Source of the DNA: Blautia sp.
Lineage (GTDB): Bacteria > Bacillota > Clostridia > Lachnospirales > Lachnospiraceae
Length of the DNA stretch: 6,476 bases
Direction of reading: 5' to 3'
NCBI GenBank assembly: GCA_017515945.1
Contig: JAFWDX010000445.1
Coordinates: forward strand, 1-6,476
The notes under the pieces were generated by a model that was given only the letters and a program-made list of their open reading frames with translations, had not been told where the DNA came from and did not search any database. Positions within the stretch are counted from its first letter, which is position 1, and the number at the start of each line of letters is the position of its first letter. Position numbers and translations under genes: made by a program. Shown piece by piece: positions 1 to 6,267 of the stretch.

Positions 1-29
1 AAGGAACACAAAAGGACCGTCCCTCTGTT
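1..29. repeat. Partial REP-like palindrome arm at the left edge
   Basis: These bases read, on the minus strand, as AACAGAGGGACGGTCC followed by TTTTGTGTTCCTT. The start shares the CAGAGGGAC-GGT core with the palindromic units at 2873-3036 but has different flanks, so it looks like a second subfamily of the same repeat type. It begins immediately after the stop codon of the S15 peptidase gene. Only one arm is inside the window, so its palindromic nature cannot be confirmed here. Confidence 0.45.
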
Positions 30-2123
30 TCATGCCAGAGGCATTCTCACACGGATCGCTTCATTGTCTATGATATAGGAATAATCATAGTCGATCTCTT
101 CACTGGTTTTTTCCAGGTCATACCCTTCAAACGATTCATCCAGGAAAGCACGGTAAGGATCCCAGGTCGTAAGCACCAGGGACAGATGGTGGCCGGGGGC
201 CAATGTATAGACCGTGGGCAGCATGTAGATGGTATAATCATAGAATTCCCCGGCTTCTATATCCTGCGTCTCGGTATATTCACTGGAATCATAGCCAAGA
301 CCCGGATTGGTCAGATCTGTCCAGCCATAGCTGACATTCTTTTCATAAACGCTGTCCTGAACCAGTTCTTCAATCGAGTTGCTTCCCCAGGAGGAAGCCC
401 CTTCATATTCACCTATGATGCGGACCGGTACTTTCTGTCCGATGGCATCCTTTGTCACATAAGCATCAAAATCCGAGAAGTCATCCGCCAAATCCACCAG
501 AACGGCTGTGATCATCAGTCCTTCGTATTCCATGATCTCAGAGGAGAGGCTGAGGTGAATCTCCGGCACGCCATAAATGGTTTCCCCTGCGTCAAGCTCC
601 AGCGGATATATGGCGGCATGCTTCCCGGTAAGATTCGTATAATACGCGTCCCTGTAGTCCTCACCGCCCTGAAGATATTCATAGGCAACGGGTGCAAGAT
701 CCTTGGAGGAGACCACGGATTTTGCGCCCTCATAGTAAGCCGGAACATCGCTGTAGGTAAAATCCCTCCATGTGTCATAGGATTTCCATTCCCCGTCCAG
801 GTTGGACTGGACCAGAACGGTCGGGAACTGCTCCGCATCATTATCCACATCGTACAGATAATGTGCCAGCCAGCGATTCTGTATTTCATTCCACAGTTCG
901 CCGTTCACCATCCGATTGTCAAGCGTATTGTGTGCATCCTGATGCAGCACCAGCTTTGCCGTCTTTCCGGCTTTCATGAAAGCCTGCATCATCAGATCGG
1001 ACTGTTTTGTCGTTACATTCATGTCGTTCAGGCCATGGACGATCAGTGCGGAACAGTTGATCTGCTCCCAGTCATCAGAATAATCGGATTCCTCCCAGAT
1101 CGGTCCGTAGTTTCCGTTGGTCGCCTCCTGATCCTTCGCGATCTGCCAGAGCCATGAAGCATATTCCTTGTTCATGACCAGCCAGTCTTTGTCCAGGAAA
1201 CAGGCGCCGCAGTTATTGAAAGCCAGTGTATCCGCATAATTCACATCAAAAATGGTGGCCGCTCCCTGAGAGTTTGTATAATCATACCAGCTGGCGATCC
1301 CCGCGCTCGGGATGATGGTCGCCAGGCCTTCCACCCCTGTGGTCGCCACTTCGAACGGCAGCGTACCGCCATAGGAGCATCCGGTCATGGCCACCTTCCC
1401 GTTGGACCAGTCCGCTTTGATTTCAATATTCTGTGTCCTGTCCGTAAAGGCCCTGCGGTTTCCGGCCACCCATTCGACAACAGCCTTGTGGCTGTCTCTT
1501 TCCAGATTCGTACCGCACAGTTCAAAACCTTCCGAACCATAGGTTCCGATCCCGCATGCCTCCACAATGGCATACCCGCGTGACAGATAATAATCATAGC
1601 AATCGGCATAAGACATTCCTGTCTCGCTGGTACCCGGAACTGTGTAGTTCCAGTCTCTGTATGGATCTATGAGCCCGGCTGCCTCCAGGCTGTCCATCTC
1701 TCCCGCCGGCTCTCTTTTTTCGCAGTCCCTGTACAGATCCTTATAATCAAATGCTTCTTCCCTGTAGTATGTTTTCGCTTCTCTTTCCTCGATGGTGCCT
1801 GCTCCATATGGCGTAGGATCGTAGATCGTTCCGGCTTTGTACTTACCCTCTGCTGCCGCCCGGGGGACCTGCACCAGTACCTTTACCAGATCTGCCATTT
1901 TGTCATTGTCCGTGTCATTGTCAGTCTCCACATAGACACAGAATCGCAGGATGTCGCTGCCCTCATTTGTATAACCAGGATCCCTCAGAGTCGTTACTTC
2001 CCATATGGGCTGCAGGGCACCGTCCTCTATTTTCAGAATGCTTTCTTTCTCCTCTGCCTTCGGCGAAACCATGCCGAGTGAGAAAATTGCAGTCATAAGT
2101 ATTGCAGCTTTCCGTATTTTCAT
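30..2123 (-). CDS. Secreted X-Pro dipeptidyl-peptidase-like hydrolase (peptidase family S15)
   Basis: This is a 697-residue serine hydrolase of the S15/CocE-NonD group, alpha/beta-hydrolase fold, which typically removes X-Pro dipeptides from peptide N-termini or hydrolyses related acyl bonds. Residues 1-23 look like a signal peptide: a KIRK basic start, then a hydrophobic AAILMTAIFSLGMV core and probable cleavage near A23. There is no lipobox Cys and no LPXTG sorting motif, so a free extracellular enzyme is expected. The nucleophile is probably S250 in GCSYGG, with D367 in HGLND and H398 in HQDAH. The Ser-Asp and Asp-His spacings of 117 and 31 resemble those of classic PepX. Residues from about 430 to the end match the beta-rich PepX C-terminal domain, including GHHLSLVLTTWDP. 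The ATG start has AAGGAG six bases upstream (2130-2135). Exact substrate specificity is not visible from sequence; a cocaine-esterase-like or glutaryl-acylase-like relative is the alternative. Confidence 0.85.
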   Translation of the reverse strand: MKIRKAAILMTAIFSLGMVSPKAEEKESILKIEDGALQPIWEVTTLRDPGYTNEGSDILRFCVYVETDNDTDNDKMADLVKVLVQVPRAAAEGKYKAGTIYDPTPYGAGTIEEREAKTYYREEAFDYKDLYRDCEKREPAGEMDSLEAAGLIDPYRDWNYTVPGTSETGMSYADCYDYYLSRGYAIVEACGIGTYGSEGFELCGTNLERDSHKAVVEWVAGNRRAFTDRTQNIEIKADWSNGKVAMTGCSYGGTLPFEVATTGVEGLATIIPSAGIASWYDYTNSQGAATIFDVNYADTLAFNNCGACFLDKDWLVMNKEYASWLWQIAKDQEATNGNYGPIWEESDYSDDWEQINCSALIVHGLNDMNVTTKQSDLMMQAFMKAGKTAKLVLHQDAHNTLDNRMVNGELWNEIQNRWLAHYLYDVDNDAEQFPTVLVQSNLDGEWKSYDTWRDFTYSDVPAYYEGAKSVVSSKDLAPVAYEYLQGGEDYRDAYYTNLTGKHAAIYPLELDAGETIYGVPEIHLSLSSEIMEYEGLMITAVLVDLADDFSDFDAYVTKDAIGQKVPVRIIGEYEGASSWGSNSIEELVQDSVYEKNVSYGWTDLTNPGLGYDSSEYTETQDIEAGEFYDYTIYMLPTVYTLAPGHHLSLVLTTWDPYRAFLDESFEGYDLEKTSEEIDYDYSYIIDNEAIRVRMPLA

Positions 2124-2180
2124 ATACTTCTCCTTTCTATTCCTGTGCGTACAACAGTTGCTTTCACGTCACTATTCGCA

Positions 2181-2243
2181 GCGGTATACCAGAGCGTCTT
2201 AATACGTGGAATTCCACGTATTTAGAGGCTCTGCATATACCGC
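2181..2243. repeat. Near-perfect 63-bp palindrome upstream of the S15 peptidase gene
   Basis: The centre, 2201-2222, is an exact 22-bp palindrome with half-site AATACGTGGAA. Flanking it, GTCT/AGAG and CAGAGC/GCTCTG continue the stem with single mismatches. After a one-base offset, the outer arms GCGGTATA (2181-2188) and TATACCGC (2236-2243) close it. It lies in the 142-bp gap between the HD gene and the peptidase gene. No T-tract follows on either strand, so an ordinary intrinsic terminator is unlikely. On the minus strand the left arm contains TGGTATACC, which could be an extended -10 for the peptidase gene, but the -35 position reads only TTCCAC. The element could therefore be an operator over a weak promoter, a small mobile palindrome, or an mRNA-end hairpin for the HD gene. 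Confidence 0.7.
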
Positions 2244-2265
2244 GGTGAAAAATTTCATTTTCCAT

Positions 2266-2853
2266 CTAATTGTTCCCGCGAGTATATTCCTCCCCGCCTG
2301 TCTTTTTTCTGGTCCAGATATCTATTTCATCATGTAATTCAGATAGATAATCTGAGAAAGAGACTTCCTCTCTCCCGTATGTCAGCTGCAGGTCATATTC
2401 GTTTGGTAGCCAGGTTGAGAGATCCGACTCGTTATGCGAAATGATCGCCTCCAGTTTATCCAGAGCCTTGTATATTTTCGCTTCTTTTGTCTCCTGGGCA
2501 TTCATCTCGGCGAGCAGTTCGGACCATTCCTCTCTCTGAGGGGAGGGAAACGAATCTACCCATTCCTGAAAGATCGCATCCTCCTTTCTGGCATCGGAAT
2601 CCGTCTTTTCAAATGTCGGGATATCGCCTGTGAAAGCTTCCCCCAGATCATGGATGAGACACATCCTGATGACCTTATCCATATCCGCTGACGCGAATTC
2701 TGATTCCCCTGATATGAGCATCGCCATCAGGGCCATCCTGAAGCAGTGATCTGCAACGCTTTCCTTCCGGTTTTCGTCTGTCCAGCAGTGTCTTGTGTTC
2801 GTCTTCAATTTCGATGCTCTGGAAAGAATACTTAAAAACTTTATTTGATCCAC
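2266..2853 (-). CDS. HD-domain phosphohydrolase, YfbR/HDDC2-like (probable 5'-deoxynucleotidase)
   Basis: This 195-residue protein belongs to the HD superfamily of metal-dependent phosphohydrolases. Its closest familiar pattern is YfbR/HDDC2 (HD_3), cytoplasmic enzymes that dephosphorylate deoxyribonucleoside 5'-monophosphates. The metal and catalytic set is complete and nearly at YfbR numbering: H36 in ESVADH, H68-D69 in IHDLGEA, E72, D77 in TGDIP, and D132 in ALDKLEA. Family length is about 190-200 residues, so it appears full length. Translation starts at GTG (2851-2853), with GGGAGG seven bases upstream; no ATG is better placed. It is co-directional with the upstream PTS permease gene, separated by the repeat array, and may be read through from it. 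No promoter of its own was found. Nucleotide specificity is inferred from the family; another small phosphate ester remains possible. Confidence 0.85.
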   Translation of the reverse strand: MDQIKFLSILSRASKLKTNTRHCWTDENRKESVADHCFRMALMAMLISGESEFASADMDKVIRMCLIHDLGEAFTGDIPTFEKTDSDARKEDAIFQEWVDSFPSPQREEWSELLAEMNAQETKEAKIYKALDKLEAIISHNESDLSTWLPNEYDLQLTYGREEVSFSDYLSELHDEIDIWTRKKTGGEEYTRGNN

Positions 2854-2860
2854 TATGACA

Positions 2861-2866
2861 CCTCCC
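2861..2866 (-). promoter_or_regulatory. Ribosome binding site deciding the GTG start of the HD gene
   Basis: On the minus strand GGGAGG is followed by the seven-base spacer TGTCATA and then GTG. This supports GTG rather than a downstream ATG. The site begins only seven bases from the edge of the palindromic repeat array, so hairpins in a read-through transcript would form right next to it. Confidence 0.7.
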
Positions 2867-2872
2867 GTATAA

Positions 2873-3036
2873 TGAGTCAGGGGGACAGGTTCCTTGACTC
2901 ACACATACGTGTGAGTCAAGTGAGTCAAGGGGACAGGTTCCTTGACTCGCACATACGTGTGAGTCAAGGAGTCAGAGGGACAGGTTCCTTGACTCGCACA
3001 TACGTGTGAGTCAAGGAACCTGTCCCTCTGACTCAT
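2873..3036. repeat. Tandem array of three REP-like palindromic units
   Basis: Three units begin with GAGTCA at 2874, 2922 and 2969, giving periods of 48 and 47 bp. Each has a left arm with the core GGGACAGGTTCCTTGACTC, a centre rich in CACATACGTGTG, and a right arm. In units 1 and 2 the right arm is cut short, leaving 12- to 14-bp stems around an ATAC loop (for example 2893-2920). The third unit is complete: 2969-2995 and 3008-3034 are exact 27-base inverted repeats around a 12-base centre. The right arm contains the stop codon of the PTS gene. The left edge lies seven bases from the HD gene's ribosome binding site. No transposase is present in the window; mobilisation by a REP-associated tyrosine transposase elsewhere in the genome is a family-based inference. 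Confidence 0.9.
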
Positions 3037-4951
3037 TTACGTATGCCGTGATCACAATCGGAGAAAGCCCTGCTTCGCGGATTACGTCCAGATCCGCTTC
3101 CATGACTCTGTCGCCCTTTGATACTTTTGTCCCTTCTTTGACAAATACCGTAAACCCTCTTCCATTCAGTCTGACTGTATCGATCCCGACATGGACCAGA
3201 ATGTCTCTGCCGTCAGAGGATGTAAACGTAACAGCATGCTTTGTCTCAGCCACCCCGGTAACGATCCCGTCGCATGGCGCATAGATCGTCCCGTTTTCAG
3301 GCAGGATCCCGGTGCATTTACCCATGACCCCGGCAGAGAACACCGGATCCGGGATCTGTTCCATCAGAATCATTTTTCCTTTAGCCGGGACTCCGCCTGC
3401 GTCCTGTTCGGAAGATCCCGTTTTTTCAGATTTATCGGGGGATTTTGATCTGCCGCCGGCAGGCACCACAGTCTTTTCAGATGATGTCGTTGTCTCAGGC
3501 AGCAGTTCCTGTTTGTTGTATGCCAGCATGGTTATAATAAAGCTGCAGATGTATGCCAAGACCAGTCCGGCCAGATAGATCAGCATGCTTTTTACAGCTC
3601 CTCGGGGGCCGGCGGTCATCACAAAAAGGCCCAGGAGCCCGGATGGTCCCCATGTGGTCGATGCCACTTCAAAAGCCATGACCAGGGCTCCTCCGAAACC
3701 GGCTCCGAGTCCCGCCGTAATAAAAGGCTTTCCCAGCGGCAGCGTGACGCCATAAATCAGGGGTTCCCCGATGCCCAGCAATCCCGCCGGCAGCGCCCCG
3801 GATATGACCGAACAAAGTTTGTGATTGCCGACCTTCTTCGCTTTCAGCCACAGGGCAATGGCGGTGCCGACCTGACCTGCTCCGGCCATGGCGAGGGCCG
3901 GATACAGGGTAACATATCCAAGCTCCTGCAGCTGTACCGAATACAGGGCAACCAGCCCGTGGTGCATGCCGGCGGCCACAAGAGGCAGGAAGAACGCCGT
4001 GGAAATATAACCCGCTATGATCCGAACCAGCATGCTTTCAGACATGCACAGCTTTCCGAACAACCAGACGATGCCTCCGGACACATATCCGAGCAAGGGC
4101 ATGATGATCAGAATATAAGGGATCACACAGATCAGCAATGTCAAAAGAGGCGTAAAGATAATGTCGATGCTCTCCGGCATCCATGACCGGATCTTTTTTT
4201 CCACCTTTGACAAAAGGAACACACCGAGAATGACCGCCAGCACGCCGCCCTTGCCGGTTCTCAGGACGGAATCCAGAGGACTCTGCTCATTATACAGTCC
4301 CAGGAGGGCAGATATCTGGTTGATTCCCTCCAGCGAGGTGATCATGCCAAGCATGCCTCCCAGGATCGGGGTGGCTCCGAACCGCTCCGCGGCACGATAT
4401 CCTGCCCAGGCTGTCATATACGACATAAAGGATACGTTCACAAGAGACAGGAGCTGATAGATGAGGCTCCAGACCTTGCTTTCACCATAGTCAGGCACGG
4501 CCTGCGCGATCAGAGCCGCAAACCCGGCGCACAGTCCGGCCGTGATGATCCCCGGGATCAGGGGGACAAAGATATCTCCCACCAGTTTCAGCCCTGATTT
4601 GAGACGGTTCTCCTTCTGGCGGCTTTTTATCTCCGCTTTATATGTTTTCCAGTCTGTGCTCTCCTTCTCGTTCCCGGCAGCAGCAGATCCGGCTGCCAGT
4701 CCCATTTCATGACACTGATCCGCGTACCTCCTGCATTTCCCGGGGCCGACCACGATCTCATAATAATTGTCCCTGTCGTGGACAAGCCCCATTACATCCT
4801 CCATGGATCGGATCTTCTCCTCATCCACAGCCGATTCATCATTCACTTCAGCTCTCAGACGGGTCATACAGTTCGTGACGGATACGATATTGTCGGTACC
4901 GCCTAGATATATGACCAGATTTTTTGTATTTTCTTTATAATCCTGTTTCAT
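3011..4951 (-). CDS. PTS permease EIIBCA, glucose/sucrose/MurNAc family; probable MurNAc transporter
   Basis: This 646-residue membrane protein imports a sugar and phosphorylates it in transit. Residues 1-80 are the EIIB domain, with phospho-accepting C28 in NCMTRLR. Residues about 105-480 are the EIIC channel, with many hydrophobic helices, GDIFVPLIPGI near 125-135, GMHHG at 328-332, and substrate-site motif GEPLIYGVTLPL around E396. Residues about 481-530 form a Ser/Lys/Gly-rich linker. Residues 531-639 are a Crr-type EIIA, with H572 in KHAVTF and phospho-accepting H587 in ILVHVGIDTV; their 15-residue spacing equals that of E. coli H75 and H90. Phosphate would pass from HPr to H587, then C28, then sugar. 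The start at 4951 is chosen because AAAAGGGG lies just upstream and EIIB homology begins there; the frame is open back to 5197 but lacks a ribosome binding site. The last seven residues, ESEGQVP, and the stop are encoded by a repeat. MurNAc specificity is inferred from divergent murQ; E. coli MurP lacks an EIIA. Sucrose, trehalose or beta-glucoside are alternatives. Confidence 0.88.
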   Translation of the reverse strand: MKQDYKENTKNLVIYLGGTDNIVSVTNCMTRLRAEVNDESAVDEEKIRSMEDVMGLVHDRDNYYEIVVGPGKCRRYADQCHEMGLAAGSAAAGNEKESTDWKTYKAEIKSRQKENRLKSGLKLVGDIFVPLIPGIITAGLCAGFAALIAQAVPDYGESKVWSLIYQLLSLVNVSFMSYMTAWAGYRAAERFGATPILGGMLGMITSLEGINQISALLGLYNEQSPLDSVLRTGKGGVLAVILGVFLLSKVEKKIRSWMPESIDIIFTPLLTLLICVIPYILIIMPLLGYVSGGIVWLFGKLCMSESMLVRIIAGYISTAFFLPLVAAGMHHGLVALYSVQLQELGYVTLYPALAMAGAGQVGTAIALWLKAKKVGNHKLCSVISGALPAGLLGIGEPLIYGVTLPLGKPFITAGLGAGFGGALVMAFEVASTTWGPSGLLGLFVMTAGPRGAVKSMLIYLAGLVLAYICSFIITMLAYNKQELLPETTTSSEKTVVPAGGRSKSPDKSEKTGSSEQDAGGVPAKGKMILMEQIPDPVFSAGVMGKCTGILPENGTIYAPCDGIVTGVAETKHAVTFTSSDGRDILVHVGIDTVRLNGRGFTVFVKEGTKVSKGDRVMEADLDVIREAGLSPIVITAYVNESEGQVP

Positions 4952-4955
4952 TATT

Positions 4956-4963
4956 CCCCTTTT
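4956..4963 (-). promoter_or_regulatory. Ribosome binding site deciding the PTS permease start
   Basis: On the minus strand AAAAGGGG is followed by AATA and the ATG at 4951-4949. The upstream in-frame ATG at 4975 has no purine-rich stretch before it, so the downstream start is preferred. The spacing is short, about four to five bases, so the match is moderate. Confidence 0.5.
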
Positions 4964-5109
4964 TGTTTCAACCATATACATGGAGTAACTTACGCACCTG
5001 CCAAGGCACGCCTGCCGTGTCGCAGTAAATACGAGGTGCTGAATGAACAGTTCCTTCGAGGATACAAATGAACAATTCGCAACAGCACAGCGCCTGAATG
5101 TGAAGACGC

Positions 5110-5129
5110 CTGTGACGCTGCAGTTACAG
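5110..5129. promoter_or_regulatory. Imperfect dyad at the predicted permease transcription start; possible operator
   Basis: CTGTGAC (5110-5116) and GTTACAG (5123-5129) are inverted repeats with one G-T mismatch around the centre GCTGCA. The dyad begins just downstream of the predicted -10 on the minus strand, covering the expected start point near 5127. This is a normal place for a repressor to bind. Which protein binds, if any, is unknown. Confidence 0.35.
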
Positions 5130-5133
5130 ATAT

Positions 5134-5163
5134 AGTATATGCCTGAATACAGAGTCAGGTCAA
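5134..5163 (-). promoter_or_regulatory. Predicted sigma-A promoter of the PTS permease gene
   Basis: On the minus strand TTGACC (5163-5158) and TATACT (5139-5134) are separated by 18 bp, each matching five of six consensus bases. Transcription would start near 5127, leaving a leader of about 175 bases before the ATG. The -35 lies within the decayed repeat at 5152-5195. I saw no clear antiterminator or T-tract in the leader. Confidence 0.5.
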
Positions 5164-5195
5164 GAGTTGAGTCAGGGGGGCTGGTTCGTAATGAC
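5152..5195. repeat. Decayed REP-like unit in the permease-murQ control region
   Basis: GAGTCAGGGGGGCTGGTTC at 5169-5187, followed after a few bases by TGAC, aligns with the left arm GAGTCAGGGGGACAGGTTCCTTGAC of the array at 2873-3036. The preceding GAGTCAGGTCAAGAGTTGAG resembles the junction between array units 1 and 2. No right arm is recognisable, so this is a remnant. Its two ends overlap the -35 boxes of the predicted divergent promoters. Confidence 0.6.
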
Positions 5196-5219
5196 ATTCG
5201 AACGTATTTCTGTTATACT
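5191..5219 (+). promoter_or_regulatory. Predicted sigma-A promoter of murQ
   Basis: ATGACA (5191-5196) and TATACT (5214-5219) are separated by 17 bp, and the -10 is extended by TG at 5211-5212. Each hexamer matches five of six consensus bases. Transcription would begin near 5226, giving a leader of about 74 bases. TCTGTT (5209-5214) and AACAGA (5229-5234) are inverted around the start and could add control. Confidence 0.6.
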
Positions 5220-5299
5220 TCTTGCCGGAACAGATGGCAGCACAAACAATACAGCCTGAATACCAATAAAGAAAAAGCTGAAACCCGGAGGCTGAACAG

Positions 5300-6205
5300 A
5301 TGAATATGGATTTATCTCTGAAGGAATTGACGACCGAAACACGAAATCCGGATACAATGGCGCTGGACATGATGACTTCTCTGGAGATCATTACCGAGAT
5401 GAACCGGGAGGACGCGCAGATCCCCCTGGCGATCCGTCCGCATCTGCAAAAGATCGCGCAGATCGCGGACTGGGGAAGAGAATCGCTGGAGCGGGGCGGC
5501 CGGATCTTCTATATGGGCGCCGGAACCAGCGGGAGGCTCGGAGTCCTGGATGCCTCCGAGTGCCCGCCGACCTTCGGCGTAGAGCCTGACAGGGTGGTCG
5601 GCCTGATCGCAGGCGGTGAGCAGGCTTTCATAAAAGCTGTCGAGGGCGCAGAGGATGACCGGGAGCTGGGAAAGGCAGACCTGGAAAAACATGGACTTAC
5701 AAAAAGCGATCTCGTGATCGGACTGGCGGCAAGCGGGCGTACCCCCTATGTTCTCGGAGGGCTTGACTATGCCCGGCAGATCGGCTGCCATACGGCCTCC
5801 ATTTCCTGTAACAGCCATGCGCCGCTCAGCCAGGCAGCTGAGATCGGCATTGAGGTCATTACCGGGCCGGAGGTCCTGACCGGTTCGACCCGCCTGAAAG
5901 CAGGGACCGCGCAGAAAATGATCCTCAACATGATCTCGACGGCTGCCATGGTGGGGTGTGGAAAAGCATATCAGAACCTGATGGTAGATGTTGTTCAGAC
6001 AAATAAAAAACTGCGTGAAAGGGCTCTGCACATCGTCACGGAAGCAACCGGCGTGAACACAAATACCGCCCGGCAGGCGCTTTCCGATGCCGGTGGCAAC
6101 TGCAAAACCGCCATCGTCATGATCCTCGCCGGCTGCAGTGCAGCACAGGCCGACATGCGCCTGCAGGCAGCTCATGGCCATGTCAGGGATGCGCTGAGCA
6201 AATGA
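5300..6205 (+). CDS. murQ: N-acetylmuramic acid 6-phosphate etherase MurQ
   Basis: This cytoplasmic enzyme cleaves the D-lactyl ether of MurNAc-6-phosphate to give GlcNAc-6-phosphate and D-lactate, the key step in reusing MurNAc from peptidoglycan. At 301 residues it has the normal family length (E. coli about 298). It is a single SIS-fold protein. The phosphosugar-binding signature GAGTSGRLGVLDASECPPTFG spans 73-93, with acid/base candidate E87, and a second catalytic-region Glu is E118 in GAEDD. Their 31-residue spacing equals that of E. coli E83 and E114. LIAGG (102-106), LAASGRTPYV and the later STRLKAGTAQK are further family blocks. The ATG at 5300 follows GGAGG by eight bases; the ATG at 5306 is less well spaced. 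The gene is divergent from the PTS permease, which probably delivers its substrate, and is followed 62 bp later by the sulfoxide reductase gene. Confidence 0.96.
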   Translation: MNMDLSLKELTTETRNPDTMALDMMTSLEIITEMNREDAQIPLAIRPHLQKIAQIADWGRESLERGGRIFYMGAGTSGRLGVLDASECPPTFGVEPDRVVGLIAGGEQAFIKAVEGAEDDRELGKADLEKHGLTKSDLVIGLAASGRTPYVLGGLDYARQIGCHTASISCNSHAPLSQAAEIGIEVITGPEVLTGSTRLKAGTAQKMILNMISTAAMVGCGKAYQNLMVDVVQTNKKLRERALHIVTEATGVNTNTARQALSDAGGNCKTAIVMILAGCSAAQADMRLQAAHGHVRDALSK

Positions 6206-6267
6206 AGTGCTGATCTGCAGATAAGCAATAACAGGTTATATAAATGCAATAATAAGGAGTTCTGACA

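Larger units (their letters stand above)
5092..5261 (+). repeat. Three direct copies of GCCTGAAT in the divergent control region
   Basis: GCCTGAAT occurs at 5092-5099, 5141-5148 and 5254-5261. The second and third copies agree over ten bases, GCCTGAATAC. The second lies between the predicted -10 and -35 of the permease promoter, and the third lies in the murQ leader. A partial copy, GCTGAAT, is at 5038-5044. They could be binding half-sites for a regulator of the MurNAc genes, but no regulator gene is in the window. Confidence 0.4.

Noticed and set aside
186..1157. A 323-codon open frame on the plus strand opposite the S15 peptidase gene.
   Set aside because: It is antisense to a gene with a clear catalytic triad and signal peptide, and its translation shows no recognisable domain.
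2969..3034. An intrinsic terminator for the permease or HD genes.
   Set aside because: The hairpin is strong but is not followed by a T-tract on either strand. A stabilising or attenuating role remains possible.
2873..3036. A CRISPR array, suggested by regular 47-48 bp periodicity.
   Set aside because: The whole unit is repeated with no variable spacers, and it is palindromic throughout; no cas gene is nearby.
5101..5126. A CcpA cre site in the permease leader.
   Set aside because: The bases around TGTGAAGACGCCTGTGAC depart from the cre consensus at several core positions.
4952..5197. An 82-codon open extension upstream of the PTS permease start, in the same frame and rich in cysteine.
   Set aside because: It lacks a ribosome binding site, lies upstream of the point where EIIB homology begins, spans the predicted promoter and repeat remnant, and its first codons are repeat sequence. 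The open frame appears to be chance.
5312..6181. A 289-codon open frame on the minus strand opposite murQ.
   Set aside because: murQ is unambiguous in the other strand, and the antisense product has no family features; it reflects codon bias of murQ.
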